64,000 bases of DNA from Streptomyces luteolus (GTDB taxonomy: Bacteria > Actinomycetota > Actinomycetes > Streptomycetales > Streptomycetaceae): the NCBI RefSeq assembly GCF_029968015.1, contig NZ_JASCIS010000019.1, positions 99,922-163,921 of the forward strand. Direction: 5' to 3'. Below the pieces are notes generated by a model. That model saw only the letters and a program-made list of their open reading frames with translations, was not told where the DNA came from and did not search any database. Of this stretch, positions 23,302 to 32,439 are shown one piece after another. A program made the translations under genes and the position numbers. Every line of letters starts with the position of its first letter. The first letter of the stretch is position 1.

Positions 23302-25007
23302 CAGAACTCTCCGGTCCGGTCGGTGCGGATGCGTTCGAGGAGCAGCAGCGACACCGCGCACACCAGCATCAGCAGGGTCGAAAGGGCCATCGCCTGCCCG
23401 TAGTTGAGCTCGCCCGCGCGGCCGAGGAGGGTGGCGACGGCGACGGGCAGGGTCGGCTGGTCGGGCCGCGCGATGAACACGGTCGCCCCGAACTCGCCGA
23501 GGGACACGGCGAACGCGAACCCGGCGGCGACGAGCAGCGCGCGCCGCACGAGCGGCAGGTCCACCTCGCGCCACACCCGCCACGGGGACGCGCCGAGCAC
23601 GGTGGCGGCCTCGCGGAGCCGTTCGTCCACGGCACGCAGCACCGGCAGCATGGTGCGTACGACGAAGGGCACGCCGACGAGGGCCTGGGCGAGCGGCACG
23701 AGGATCCAGGAGGAGCGCAGGTCGAGCGGCGGTTCGTCGAGGGTGATGAGGAAGCCGAAGCCGACGGTCACGGCGGACACCCCGAGCGGCAGCATCAACA
23801 GCGCGTCGAAGCCGCGCACGATCCGACCGACCGCGCCGCCGCCGCGGCGCGACCGGGTGAGCGCCACGGCGGCGAGCCCGCCGACGGTCACGGCGATCGC
23901 GGTGGCGGCCAGCGCGTACTCCAGGGAGTTGGCGATGGCCTCGATGGGCGGTACGAGGAAGGCGCCGCTGTCGACGGAGGTGAGGGCGCGGAAGTAGTCG
24001 AGGCCGTAGCCGGCGGAGGGGTGCAGGGAGCGTTCCACGAGCACGCCGAGCGGGACGAGGATCAGCAGCAGCACGGTCAGCAGCACGCCGCCGAGCAGTG
24101 CCCATTGGACCGTTCCCTGTGGGCGGCGCGCGGTCTGCGCGGCGTCGACCAGCTTCAGGGCGGACTCGCGGCGGCGCACGGTCCAGGCGTGCACGGCGAG
24201 GATCGCGCCGACGGCGGCGAACTGCACGAGGGTGAGCGCGGCGGCGGTGTCGAGCGCGAGGAGCTGCGCCGTCTGCCGGTAGATCTCCGCTTCGAGGGTG
24301 GTGAACGTGGGCCCGCCGAGGATCTGCACGACACCGAAGGACGTGAACGTGAACAGGAACACCATCAGCGCGGCCCCGGCGACGGCGGGCCCGAGCGCGG
24401 GCAGCGTCACCTTCCGCCAGGCGGCGAACCGGGACGCTCCGAGCATCCGCGCGGCCTCCTCCTGCCGCGGGTCGAGCTGGGCCCAGAGTCCGCCGACGGT
24501 GCGGACGACGACGGCGTAGTTGAAGAAGACATGCGCGAGGAGGATCGCCCACACGGTGGTGTCGAGCCGCAGACCCCACAGCGCGTCGAGGACGCCGCCG
24601 CGGCCGAGGAGCGCGAGGAACGCGGTGCCGACGACGACGGTGGGCAGCACGAACGGCACGGTGACGACGGCCCGCAGGAGCTGTTTGCCGGGGAAGTCGA
24701 AGCGCGCGAACACATACGCGCCGGGCAGCGCCACGAGCAGCGTCAGGCCGGTGGAGGCGAGGGCCTGCCACGTGGTGAACCACAGCACGTGCTGCAGGTC
24801 GGGGTCGGCGAGGACGTCCGCGAGCCGTCCGAGCCGCCACGTGTCGCCGACCTTGAGGCCGCGGGCGACGATCGCCGCGACCGGGTAGGCGAAGAACACC
24901 GCGAAGAACGCGACGGGCACGACAAGCAGGCCGAGCCGCAGCGCGCTCCCGCGGACGTCCTTACGGAGGCGGGCCCCCTCCGCTACTTCAGGACCAGCGA
25001 CTGCCAT
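23301..25007 (-). CDS. Thiamine-type ABC transporter permease (ThiP-like, fused double permease)
   Basis: 568 residues with two BPD-transport permease halves and about twelve helices. The EAA loops are EEAARMLGASRFAAWRKVTL (first half, about residue 185) and REAATVLGASPWRVWREVDL (second half, about 460). The fused layout is typical of ThiP and FbpB. The start at 25007 overlaps the binding-protein gene by 25 bases, and its stop overlaps the ATPase start. Confidence 0.88.
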   Translation of the reverse strand: MAVAGPEVAEGARLRKDVRGSALRLGLLVVPVAFFAVFFAYPVAAIVARGLKVGDTWRLGRLADVLADPDLQHVLWFTTWQALASTGLTLLVALPGAYVFARFDFPGKQLLRAVVTVPFVLPTVVVGTAFLALLGRGGVLDALWGLRLDTTVWAILLAHVFFNYAVVVRTVGGLWAQLDPRQEEAARMLGASRFAAWRKVTLPALGPAVAGAALMVFLFTFTSFGVVQILGGPTFTTLEAEIYRQTAQLLALDTAAALTLVQFAAVGAILAVHAWTVRRRESALKLVDAAQTARRPQGTVQWALLGGVLLTVLLLILVPLGVLVERSLHPSAGYGLDYFRALTSVDSGAFLVPPIEAIANSLEYALAATAIAVTVGGLAAVALTRSRRGGGAVGRIVRGFDALLMLPLGVSAVTVGFGFLITLDEPPLDLRSSWILVPLAQALVGVPFVVRTMLPVLRAVDERLREAATVLGASPWRVWREVDLPLVRRALLVAAGFAFAVSLGEFGATVFIARPDQPTLPVAVATLLGRAGELNYGQAMALSTLLMLVCAVSLLLLERIRTDRTGEF

Positions 25008-26074
25008 GACTTGACCCAGTCCTCACGGTTCTCCGCGATCTTCTTCGGGTCGACGGTCAGCGGCTTGTCGACCTGCTCACCGAACTTCGTGAACAGCTCG
25101 GGCAGTTCGGCGTCGTCCGCGACGGGGTTCACGAACATCTGCAGCGGCAGGTCGTTCTGGAACCGCTTGGAGATCAGGAAGTCGATGAGGGCCTTGCCGC
25201 CCTTCTCGTTCTTCGCGCCGTCGAGCAGCCCGGCGAACTCGATCTGCCGGAAGCAGGTCCCGGTGGCGACCCCGGTGGGCGCCTCCTTCGGCTCCGGCTT
25301 CACGCCGAGGACCTCGACGGGCGGGCTGGACGCGTACGACACGACGAGCGGCCGGTCGGCGCCCGCCTTCTTGCCGCCCGCGGAGCCGGAGAACTCCTCG
25401 TTGTACGCCTGCTCCCAGCCGTCGACGACCTTCACGCCGTTGGCCTTGAGCTTCTTCCAGTAGTCCGGCCAGCCCTGGTCGCCGTACTCGGCCGCGGTGG
25501 CGAGGAGGAAGCCGAGTCCGGGCGAGGAGGTGGCGGCGTTCTCGGTGACGAGGAGGTTCTTGTACTCGGGCTTGATCAGGTCGTCGAGGGTCTTCGGCGG
25601 CTCGATCTTCTTGTCGGCGAAGTACGCGCGGTCGTAGTTGACGCAGATGTCGCCGGTGTCGACGGGCGTGACGCGGTGCTTGTCCCCGTCGAGCCGCACG
25701 TCCTCGGGGATCCGGTCGAGCCCCTTCGCCTTGTACGGCGTGAACAGGCCGTTGTCGACGGCGCGGGACAGCAGGGTGTTGTCGACGCCGAAGAGGACGT
25801 CGCCCTGCGGGTTGCCCTTGGACAGGACGGCCTTGTTGACGACCTCGCCGGCGTCGCCGCCCTTGAGGATGTCGACCTTGTACCCGGACTGCTTCTCGAA
25901 GTCCTTCAGCACGTCCGGCGAGACGTTGAAGGACGAGTGGGTGACGAGCGTGACGGTCTTGGAGTCCTCGCCGGAGGCACTCGATCCGTCGGAGCCGCCG
26001 CAGGCGGCGAGGGTGGAGACGCCGAGGGCCCCGCAGAGCACGACCGTGCCGGCACGCCGAAAACTGATCTTCAT
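24983..26074 (-). CDS. Thiamine-binding ABC transporter lipoprotein (ThiB/TbpA-like)
   Basis: 363 residues. Signal and lipobox MKISFRRAGTVVLCGALGVS-TLAAC (Cys25), followed by a Ser/Gly linker. The mature domain shows the ThiB pattern: VTLVTHSSFNVSPDVLKDFE, YKVDILKGGDAGEVVNKAVL, GVDNTLLSRAVDNGLFTPY, PVDTGDICVNYDRAYF, ENAATSSPGLGFLLATAAEYG, and SYASSPPVE. First gene of the operon, read through the TPP riboswitch about 13 bases upstream, which supports thiamine, thiamine phosphate or TPP as ligand. Confidence 0.9.
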   Translation of the reverse strand: MKISFRRAGTVVLCGALGVSTLAACGGSDGSSASGEDSKTVTLVTHSSFNVSPDVLKDFEKQSGYKVDILKGGDAGEVVNKAVLSKGNPQGDVLFGVDNTLLSRAVDNGLFTPYKAKGLDRIPEDVRLDGDKHRVTPVDTGDICVNYDRAYFADKKIEPPKTLDDLIKPEYKNLLVTENAATSSPGLGFLLATAAEYGDQGWPDYWKKLKANGVKVVDGWEQAYNEEFSGSAGGKKAGADRPLVVSYASSPPVEVLGVKPEPKEAPTGVATGTCFRQIEFAGLLDGAKNEKGGKALIDFLISKRFQNDLPLQMFVNPVADDAELPELFTKFGEQVDKPLTVDPKKIAENREDWVKSWQSLVLK

Positions 26075-26086
26075 GACTGGTGCTGA

Positions 26087-26167
26087 CTCCCTACGCCGGT
26101 ATGACCCGGATCAGGTCCGAGGGTCTGCGGCACTGCCGCACTCTCAGCGCCGGGACGGCGCTCCCCT
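26087..26167 (-). ncRNA. TPP (THI-box) riboswitch
   Basis: On the minus strand GGGGAGC (26167-26161) opens the element. The core CTGAGAGTGCGG follows, then the second core ACCCTCGGACCTGATCCGGGT and the closing GCGTAGGGA. These are the conserved blocks of the thiamine pyrophosphate aptamer. It ends about 13 bases before the thiB ATG, so the ribosome site lies in or next to its 3' strand. TPP binding would therefore block translation, as usual in high-GC actinobacteria. Confidence 0.95.
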
Positions 26168-26233
26168 GTCGGAATTCATTTGTACGAATGCACAGTACTG
26201 CACCCGTGCCGGGCGCCCTGTGGGGCCCGGGGT

Positions 26234-27340
26234 TCAGCGCTCGCTGGCGGCGAGCTGCCCGCAGGCCCCGTCGATCTCCTGGCCGCGGGTGTCCCGGATG
26301 GTGACGGGCACGCCGTGCGCCGCGATGGCCTCGACGAACGCCTTCTCGTCCTCGGGCCGCGAGGCCGTCCACTTCGAGCCGGGGGTGGGGTTGAGCGGGA
26401 TCAGGTTGACGTGTACCCGCTTGCCCTTGAGGAGCCGACCGAGCCGGTCACCGCGCCACGCCTGGTCGTTGATGTCCCGGATGAGGGCGTACTCGATGGA
26501 GATGCGGCGGCCCGACTTGTCCGCGTACTCCCAGGCGGCGTCGAGGACTTCGCGGACCTGCCAGCGGGTGTTGACCGGCACAAGGGTGTCGCGCAGCTCG
26601 TCGTCCGGGGCGTGCAGGGAGACCGCGAGCCGGCACTTGAAGCCCTCGTCGGCGAAGCGCAGCATCGCGGGCACGAGGCCGACCGTGGACACGGTGATGC
26701 CGCGCTGCGAGATGCCGAGGCCGTCCGGCTCGGGGTCGGTGAGGCGGCGGATGGCGCCGACGACGCGGTTGTAGTTGGCGAGCGGCTCGCCCATGCCCAT
26801 GAACACGATGTTCGACAGGCGTGCGGGACCGCCGGGGACCTCGCCGTCCCGCAGCGCCCGCATGCCGTCCACGATCTGGTGCACGATCTCGGCGGTGGAC
26901 AGGTTCCGGTCGAGGCCGGCCTGCCCGGTCGCGCAGAACGGGCAGTTCATGCCGCAGCCGGCCTGTGAGGAGATGCACATGGTGACCCGGTCCGGGTACC
27001 GCATCAGGACGGACTCGACGAGCGTCCCGTCGTGCAGCTTCCACAGCGTTTTACGGGTGGTGTCGTCGTCGCAGCTGATGTGCCGCACGACCGACATCAG
27101 GTCGGGCAGCAGCGTCTCCCGCAGCTTGCCGCGGGCGGCGGCGGGGATGTCCGTCCACTGCTCGGGGTCGTGCGCGTACCGCGCGAAGTAGTGCTGGGAC
27201 AGCTGTTTGGCGCGGAACGGCTTCTCGCCGATCTCGGCCACCGCTTCCTTGCGCTCGGCGGGCGTGAGGTCGGCGAGGTGCCGCGGCGGCTTCTTGGCTC
27301 CGCGGGGCGCGACGAAAGTGAGTTCTCCAGGCTTAGGCAT
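26234..27340 (-). CDS. rlmN: 23S rRNA (adenine2503-C2)-methyltransferase RlmN
   Basis: 368 residues, radical-SAM enzyme that methylates C2 of A2503 in 23S rRNA (and A37 of some tRNAs). The [4Fe-4S] cysteines are in CGMNCPFCATGQAGLDRN (about residue 145). NIVFMGMGEPLANYNRV binds SAM. The second methylated-cysteine region near the C-terminus is GQEIDGACGQLAA. Length is typical. A GTGAGGT site precedes the ATG at 27340. It ends just before the riboswitch promoter region. Confidence 0.95.
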   Translation of the reverse strand: MPKPGELTFVAPRGAKKPPRHLADLTPAERKEAVAEIGEKPFRAKQLSQHYFARYAHDPEQWTDIPAAARGKLRETLLPDLMSVVRHISCDDDTTRKTLWKLHDGTLVESVLMRYPDRVTMCISSQAGCGMNCPFCATGQAGLDRNLSTAEIVHQIVDGMRALRDGEVPGGPARLSNIVFMGMGEPLANYNRVVGAIRRLTDPEPDGLGISQRGITVSTVGLVPAMLRFADEGFKCRLAVSLHAPDDELRDTLVPVNTRWQVREVLDAAWEYADKSGRRISIEYALIRDINDQAWRGDRLGRLLKGKRVHVNLIPLNPTPGSKWTASRPEDEKAFVEAIAAHGVPVTIRDTRGQEIDGACGQLAASER

Positions 27341-27465
27341 GACCTCACCAGTGTCGCAGATCGACTTGGGGTGACCTGGGGCTCGGCTACGACCGGACGT
27401 CGTAGACCGGATGCGGCGCGGTCGACGTCGGCGTGACGCAGGACCCGGCGGTCGTCGGGGTCGTC

Positions 27466-27585
27466 GGAGAACGCCCCGGTGTGCAGAGGCTCGCCGCCGG
27501 TGCCCAGACCGTTGTCCGGGCCGGGGTCGGGCCCGGTGACGAAGCCGTCGAGGGAGACCGAGATGCCGGCGATGATTCGGGTCAT
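27466..27585 (-). pseudogene. Remnant of a RibD-C/dihydrofolate-reductase-like gene
   Basis: From the ATG at 27585 about 40 residues read MTRIIAGISVSLDGFVTGPD followed by PGPDNGLGTGGEPLHTGAF, the typical N-terminus of actinobacterial DHFR-family proteins (YyaP-type, normally about 180-200 residues). After that the similarity stops, and the frame runs meaninglessly into rlmN. Only a 5' fragment of a decayed gene is left between rlmN and cdsA. Confidence 0.65.
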
Positions 27586-27623
27586 ACGGCGAAGACCCGA
27601 TCCGGCGCCCGAACTCATCGAAA

Positions 27624-27655
27624 CGGGCCCGCCGCCCCTGGGGACGACGGGCCCG
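27624..27655 (-). terminator. Terminator after cdsA
   Basis: CGGGCCCG at 27624-27631 and 27648-27655 with extra inner pairing, 35 bases beyond the cdsA stop. Confidence 0.7.
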
Positions 27656-27689
27656 CGACGTGTGGAACGCAGGTCGGCAGCGCGTCGGA

Positions 27690-28796
27690 TCAGCCCGAGC
27701 CGACGAACAGCACGAGCAGCAGCCAGACCACGGGAGCCGTGGGCAGCAGCGAGTCGAGCCGGTCCATGATCCCGCCGTGGCCGGGCAGGAGCGTGCCCAT
27801 GTCCTTGATGCCGAGATCCCGCTTGATCATCGATTCGCCGAGGTCACCGAGCGTCGCACTCGCCGCCACCGCGAGGCCGAGCAGCAGCCCCTGCCACCAG
27901 GAGCCCCCGTCGATCAGGAACTCCATGCACAGCGCGCCCGCCGCCATCGCGAACGACACCGCGCCGAGCAGGCCCTCACGGGTCTTGCCGGGGCTGATCC
28001 GCGGCGCCAGCTTGTGCTTGCCGAACCGCCAGCCCACCGCGTACGCACCGGTGTCGCTGACGACCGTCAGGAGCAGGAACGTGAGCACCCGCTGCGCACC
28101 GTCGTCGGCGGTCAGCATCATCGACACGAACGTCGCGAGGAACGGCACGTAGAACGCGGCGAACACCCCGGCCGTGACGTCCCGCAGATAGCCCTCGGGC
28201 GGTTCGGTCATCCGCCACACGAGCACCGCGAGCGCGGTCAGCGCCATCGCCACCCAGGCGCCCTCGGCACCTCGTGCGTACCCGGCGACGACCATGGCCG
28301 CGCCGCCCACCGCGAGCGGCACGAGCGGAGCCCTGATCTCCTTGCGCTCCTGCAGGCGCGACGTCAGCTCCCACAGTCCGACGACGACGGCGACCGCTAT
28401 CACGCCGACGAACACGGCCTTGACGACGAACAACGACGCCACGATCACCGCGCCGAGCCCGACACCGACCCCTATGGCCGCCCGCAGATCGCGTCCCGCA
28501 CGCTTCTTCTGCGGCGGCTGCGGGACCTGAGGTGTGGGGCTGGGCATGGGCTCCTGCGGCATCTCGTCGCGGAACAAGGGGCCGCCCGCCAGAGCGGCCC
28601 CCGCCTCGCTGTCGAACCGGTCTGCAGCGTCCGTGCCGGTGTGGGGCATCTCGGGCACGATCGGCATGGGCCGAGTCTGCTGCGCGTCGGCCTCATCGTA
28701 GGCAGGACCCGCCGGGGGGCGCCCCTGGACGGGGCCCATCTCGGGCGGGCCCCAGTGACCGGCCTGCGGCGGAGCCCCCCACGAAGAGTCGTTCAT
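27690..28796 (-). CDS. cdsA: Phosphatidate cytidylyltransferase CdsA
   Basis: 368 residues. Makes CDP-diacylglycerol from phosphatidic acid and CTP, the branch point to phosphatidylglycerol, cardiolipin and PI. A Pro-rich cytoplasmic N-terminal extension of about 95 residues precedes eight or so membrane helices. The family signature SATLGDLGESMIKRDLGIKD followed by HGGIMDRLDSL lies near the C-terminus. Its ATG shares a base with the frr stop (TGATG), so it is coupled to the translation-factor operon. The long N-terminal extension is normal in Streptomyces. Confidence 0.95.
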   Translation of the reverse strand: MNDSSWGAPPQAGHWGPPEMGPVQGRPPAGPAYDEADAQQTRPMPIVPEMPHTGTDAADRFDSEAGAALAGGPLFRDEMPQEPMPSPTPQVPQPPQKKRAGRDLRAAIGVGVGLGAVIVASLFVVKAVFVGVIAVAVVVGLWELTSRLQERKEIRAPLVPLAVGGAAMVVAGYARGAEGAWVAMALTALAVLVWRMTEPPEGYLRDVTAGVFAAFYVPFLATFVSMMLTADDGAQRVLTFLLLTVVSDTGAYAVGWRFGKHKLAPRISPGKTREGLLGAVSFAMAAGALCMEFLIDGGSWWQGLLLGLAVAASATLGDLGESMIKRDLGIKDMGTLLPGHGGIMDRLDSLLPTAPVVWLLLVLFVGSG

Positions 28797-29353
28797 CAGA
28801 CCTCGAGCAGCTCGGCTTCCTTGTGCTTGAGCAGCTCGTCCACCTGCGCGACGTACTTCGCGGTGGTGTCGTCGAGCTCCTTCTCCGCGCGACGGCCCTC
28901 GTCCTCGCCGACCTCGCCGTCCTTGACGGCCTTGTCGATGGTGTCCTTGGCCTTGCGGCGCACCGAGCGGATCGAGACCTTGGAGTCCTCGGCCTTGCCC
29001 TTGGCGACCTTGATGTACTCCCGGCGGCGCTCCTCGGTGAGCTCAGGGAACGTCACCCGGATGATGTGGCCGTCGTTGCTCGGGTTGACGCCCAGGTCCG
29101 AGTCGCGGATGGCCTGCTCGATGTTGCGCAGGGCGCTCTTGTCGAACGGCGTCACCACGGCCATACGCGGCTCCGGCACGGAGAACGAGGCCAGCTGGTT
29201 GATCGGCGTCAGCGCGCCGTAGTAGTCGGCCACGATCTTGTTGAACATCGCCGGGTGGGCACGCCCCGTACGGATCGCGGCGAAGTCCTCCTTGGCGACC
29301 ACGACGGCCTTCTCCATCTTCTCCTCGGCCTCGAGGAGGGTCTCTTCGATCAC
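28796..29353 (-). CDS. frr: Ribosome recycling factor
   Basis: 185 residues, exactly the family length, from the GTG at 29353 with GGAG six bases upstream; longer in-frame starts reach 29491 but add unconserved residues. Begins IEETLLEAEEKMEKAVVVAK and contains FAAIRTGRAHPAMFNKIVADYYG, the tip of the three-helix bundle, and DLGVNPSNDGHIIRVTFPELTEERR. Works with EF-G to split the post-termination ribosome. Confidence 0.96.
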   Translation of the reverse strand: MIEETLLEAEEKMEKAVVVAKEDFAAIRTGRAHPAMFNKIVADYYGALTPINQLASFSVPEPRMAVVTPFDKSALRNIEQAIRDSDLGVNPSNDGHIIRVTFPELTEERRREYIKVAKGKAEDSKVSIRSVRRKAKDTIDKAVKDGEVGEDEGRRAEKELDDTTAKYVAQVDELLKHKEAELLEV

Positions 29354-29481
29354 CACTTGCTCCTGCGTGTCTTGAGTGGGCTGGGGGCGCCCCGCGCGTC
29401 CCCTCTGCGGGTACGGCAAGGGCACCGGCTGCGTCGCGTCTCTTCCTGCACGGTGTCCGACCGGCAGGACATTGTCCATCC

Positions 29482-29498
29482 CCCGGGCCACGCCCGGG
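29482..29498 (-). terminator. Hairpin after pyrH
   Basis: CCCGGGC-CAC-GCCCGGG, perfect 7-base stem, 10 bases beyond the pyrH stop. It separates pyrH from frr. Confidence 0.55.
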
Positions 29499-29507
29499 AG
29501 ATGAGGG

Positions 29508-30263
29508 TCAGGACCGGGTGCCCTGGTCGCTCACGAGAGTGCCGATCTTCTCACCCTTGACGGCGCGGGCGATATTGCCCTCCGCCAGCAACTCGAAGAC
29601 CAGGATGGGAAGGCTGTTGTCCCGGCACAGCGTGATGGCGGTCATGTCGGCCACCTTCAGGTCACGGGTGATGACCTCGCCGTACTCGAGCGCGTCGAAC
29701 TTCACCGCGTCGGGGTTCTTCTTCGGGTCCGAGTCGTACACACCGTCGACGCCGTTCTTGCCCATCAGCATCGCCTCGGCGTCGATCTCCAGGGCGCGCT
29801 GCGCGGCGGTGGTGTCGGTGGAGAAGTACGGCATGCCCATACCGGCGCCGAAGATCACGACGCGGCCCTTCTCCAGGTGCCGCACGGCCCGCAGCGGGAT
29901 GTACGGCTCGGCGACCTGGCCCATCGTGATGGCGGTCTGCACCCGGCTGTCGATGCCTTCCTTCTCCAGGAAGTCCTGCAGCGCGAGGCAGTTCATGACC
30001 GTGCCGAGCATGCCCATGTAGTCGGAGCGGGCCCGGTCCATGCCGCGCTGCTGCAGCTCCGCACCGCGGAAGAAGTTGCCACCGCCGATGACGATGGCGA
30101 TCTGCGCGCCGTCCCGCACCACGGCCGCGATCTCGCGGGCGATGGCGTGCACCACGTCGGGGTCGACGCCCAGGCCGCCGCCGCCGGCGAACGCCTCACC
30201 GGAGAGCTTCAGCAGAAATCGGCCGGTGGTTTTACCGTCACCGCTGTGGTCGGCCTTGGTCAT
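29508..30263 (-). CDS. pyrH: UMP kinase
   Basis: 251 residues from the ATG at 30263 (GGGGAGATC context). Amino-acid-kinase fold enzyme phosphorylating UMP to UDP. FLLKLSGEAFAGGGGLGVD is the phosphate-binding start. IVIGGGNFFRGAEL, RARSDYMGMLGTVMNCLALQ and ALEIDAEAMLMGKNGVDGVYDSDPKKNPDA are characteristic of bacterial hexameric PyrH. Sits in the usual rpsB-tsf-pyrH-frr order, after a hairpin attenuator. Confidence 0.96.
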   Translation of the reverse strand: MTKADHSGDGKTTGRFLLKLSGEAFAGGGGLGVDPDVVHAIAREIAAVVRDGAQIAIVIGGGNFFRGAELQQRGMDRARSDYMGMLGTVMNCLALQDFLEKEGIDSRVQTAITMGQVAEPYIPLRAVRHLEKGRVVIFGAGMGMPYFSTDTTAAQRALEIDAEAMLMGKNGVDGVYDSDPKKNPDAVKFDALEYGEVITRDLKVADMTAITLCRDNSLPILVFELLAEGNIARAVKGEKIGTLVSDQGTRS

Positions 30264-30302
30264 GGGGAGATCTCGCTCTCTTGCGTGGCACACATACAAG
30301 AA

Positions 30303-30344
30303 GGCCATTGCCGGGGGTACTTGCGTCCCACTGCGGCAATGGCC
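30303..30344 (-). terminator. Hairpin between tsf and pyrH
   Basis: GGCCATTGCCG (30303-30313) and CGGCAATGGCC (30334-30344) form a perfect 11-base stem. Placed to reduce or stop readthrough from rpsB-tsf into pyrH. Confidence 0.7.
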
Positions 30345-30454
30345 TCCTCGTCAGATCTGCGGTCGTCCGCCGCCCACGGCATTCCGCGGGCGCATCCTGT
30401 CCCGGACGACTGCTGTCGACCCTAGCGGGGTCTTGAGTCGAGCGCGGTACGGAC

Positions 30455-31291
30455 TCAGATGCCGACCTTGATGCGCGCGAAGCGCTTCAGGCTGACACCG
30501 GCCTCCTTGAGGACCTGCTCGACGGACTTCTTGTTGTCAAGCGCGTACGGCTGGCCGAGCAGCGTCGCGTCCTTGAAGAACGCGTTGACGCGACCCTCGA
30601 CGATCTTCGGGAGCGCGGCCTCCGGCTTGCCCTCGGCGCGCGTGGTCTCCTCGGCGACACGACGCTCGGACTCCACGACCTCGGCCGGGACGTCCTCGCG
30701 GGTCAGGTACTTCGGCGCGAACGCGGCGATGTGCTGGGCGACGCCCTTCGCGACCTCGGCGTTCTCCTTGTCCAGCTCGACCAGAACACCGATCTGCGGG
30801 GGCAGGTCGGGCATGGTGCGGTGCATGTACGCCGAGACGTAGGCGCCGGAGAACTGCGCGAAGCGGTCCAGGACGATCTTCTCGCCCAGGTTGGCGTTGG
30901 CCTCGTCGACGTACGCCTGCACGGTCTTGCCGGGCTCGATCTCGGACGCGAGCAGCGCCGCGATGTCGGCGGGCTTGGTGGCGGCGATGTGCGCGGCGAG
31001 CGCGTTGGCCACGGCCTGGAACTTGTCACCCTTGGCGACGAAGTCCGTCTCGCACTTCAGCTCGACGATGACACCCGAGGTGTTGTCGTCGGCGATGAGG
31101 GAGACCACGGCACCGTTCTCGGCGGAACGGCCCTCGCGCTTGGCGACGCCCTTCTGGCCCTTGATACGAAGCGCCTCGACGGCCTTGTCGACGTTGCCCT
31201 CGGCCTCGTCGAGCGCCTTCTTGCAGTCCATCATGCCGGCGCCGGTGAGCTCCCGGAGCTTCTTGACGTCGGCGGCGGTGTAGTTCGCCAT
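30455..31291 (-). CDS. tsf: Elongation factor Ts
   Basis: 278 residues. Guanine-nucleotide exchange factor for EF-Tu. The N-terminal UBA-like domain reads YTAADVKKLRELTGAGMMDC then KKALDEAEGNVDKAVEAL. The TDFVAKGDKFQ motif that contacts EF-Tu is present. The second half has VLVELDKENAEVAKGVAQHI. Length is typical for actinobacteria. Follows rpsB, separated by a strong hairpin. Confidence 0.96.
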   Translation of the reverse strand: MANYTAADVKKLRELTGAGMMDCKKALDEAEGNVDKAVEALRIKGQKGVAKREGRSAENGAVVSLIADDNTSGVIVELKCETDFVAKGDKFQAVANALAAHIAATKPADIAALLASEIEPGKTVQAYVDEANANLGEKIVLDRFAQFSGAYVSAYMHRTMPDLPPQIGVLVELDKENAEVAKGVAQHIAAFAPKYLTREDVPAEVVESERRVAEETTRAEGKPEAALPKIVEGRVNAFFKDATLLGQPYALDNKKSVEQVLKEAGVSLKRFARIKVGI

Positions 31292-31387
31292 GATTCAGTG
31301 AATCTTTCTCGAAGTCTGTGACGGCCGCCGGGCTCGAACACCTGCGACCAGAGATCTGCGGGTCAACGGGCTCTACGGTGACGGGTC

Positions 31388-31417
31388 GACGGCGGGGGCG
31401 CATCGGCCCCCGCCGTC
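31388..31417 (-). terminator. Hairpin between rpsB and tsf
   Basis: Perfect 12-base stem GACGGCGGGGGC/GCCCCCGCCGTC (31388-31399, 31406-31417), 36 bases after rpsB. Confidence 0.75.
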
Positions 31418-31452
31418 ACCTGTCAAAGCTCTGACCCTGTGACCTGTGAAGG

Positions 31453-32373
31453 TCAGGCCTGCTCGGCGGCCGGGGCGTCGGCAGCCGGGGCGTCGGCAGC
31501 CGGAGCCTCGGCAGCGGCCTCGGCCGGCTTCTCGGCCTCGGCGGGCTTCTCCGCCTCGGCGGGCTTCTCGGCGTCGGCCGGCTTGTCGGCCTCGGCCTTC
31601 TTCTCACCCTCGAGCAGGTCGCGCTCCCACTCGGCGAGCGGCTCGCCCGCGGCCTTCTCGCCCTTGCCCTCACCGGCACCACCGGAGCGGGCGATGAGGC
31701 CCTCGGCGACGGCGTCGGCGATGACGCGGGTGAGCAGCGTGACGGAGCGGATCGCGTCGTCGTTGCCGGGGATCTTGTAGTCGACCTCGTCGGGGTCGCA
31801 GTTGGTGTCGAGGATCGCGACGACCGGAATGTTCAGCTTCCGGGCCTCACCAACGGCGATGTGCTCCTTCTTGGTGTCCACGATCCAGACGGCGCTGGGC
31901 ACCTTCTGCATCTCGCGGATACCACCGAGGGTCTTCTCCAGCTTGGCCTTCTCACGCGAGAGGACCAGGAGCTCCTTCTTGGTGAGGCCGGACGCGGCCA
32001 CATCCTCGAAGTCGATCTGCTCGAGCTCCTTCAGGCGCTGCAGGCGCTTGTAGACGGTCGAGAAGTTGGTGAGCATGCCGCCCAGCCAGCGCTGGTTGAC
32101 GAAGGGCATGCCGACGCGGGTGGCCTGCTCGGCGATGGCCTCCTGCGCCTGCTTCTTCGTGCCGACGAACATGACCGTGCCGCCGTGGGCGACGGTCTCC
32201 TTGACGAACTCGTAGGCGCGGTCGATGTACGACAGCGACTGGAGCAGGTCGATGATGTAGATGCCGTTGCGCTCCGTGAAGATGAAACGCTTCATCTTCG
32301 GGTTCCAACGACGGGTCTGGTGACCGAAGTGGACGCCGCTTTCCAGCAGCTCCCGCATCGTGACGACGGCCAT
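31453..32373 (-). CDS. rpsB: 30S ribosomal protein S2 with acidic Ala/Pro-repeat tail
   Basis: 306 residues. The core to about residue 230 is standard S2: MRELLESGVHFGHQTRRWNP, FVGTKKQAQEAIAEQA, RWLGGMLTNFSTVYKRL, AVWIVDTKKEHIAVGEARKL, and DTNCDPDEVDYKIPGNDDAI. A C-terminal tail of about 75 residues is built of EKPAEA and ADAPAA repeats; such tails are common in Streptomyces S2. The ATG at 32373 is preceded by AAGGAGTA. The 280-base leader upstream carries hairpins and DnaA-like boxes. Confidence 0.96.
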   Translation of the reverse strand: MAVVTMRELLESGVHFGHQTRRWNPKMKRFIFTERNGIYIIDLLQSLSYIDRAYEFVKETVAHGGTVMFVGTKKQAQEAIAEQATRVGMPFVNQRWLGGMLTNFSTVYKRLQRLKELEQIDFEDVAASGLTKKELLVLSREKAKLEKTLGGIREMQKVPSAVWIVDTKKEHIAVGEARKLNIPVVAILDTNCDPDEVDYKIPGNDDAIRSVTLLTRVIADAVAEGLIARSGGAGEGKGEKAAGEPLAEWERDLLEGEKKAEADKPADAEKPAEAEKPAEAEKPAEAAAEAPAADAPAADAPAAEQA

Positions 32374-32439
32374 GGCCGTACTCCTTGTTTTTCTCGGTTG
32401 TGTCCTGACACCCCGGCGCGCGCCATGCCACGTACCTGC

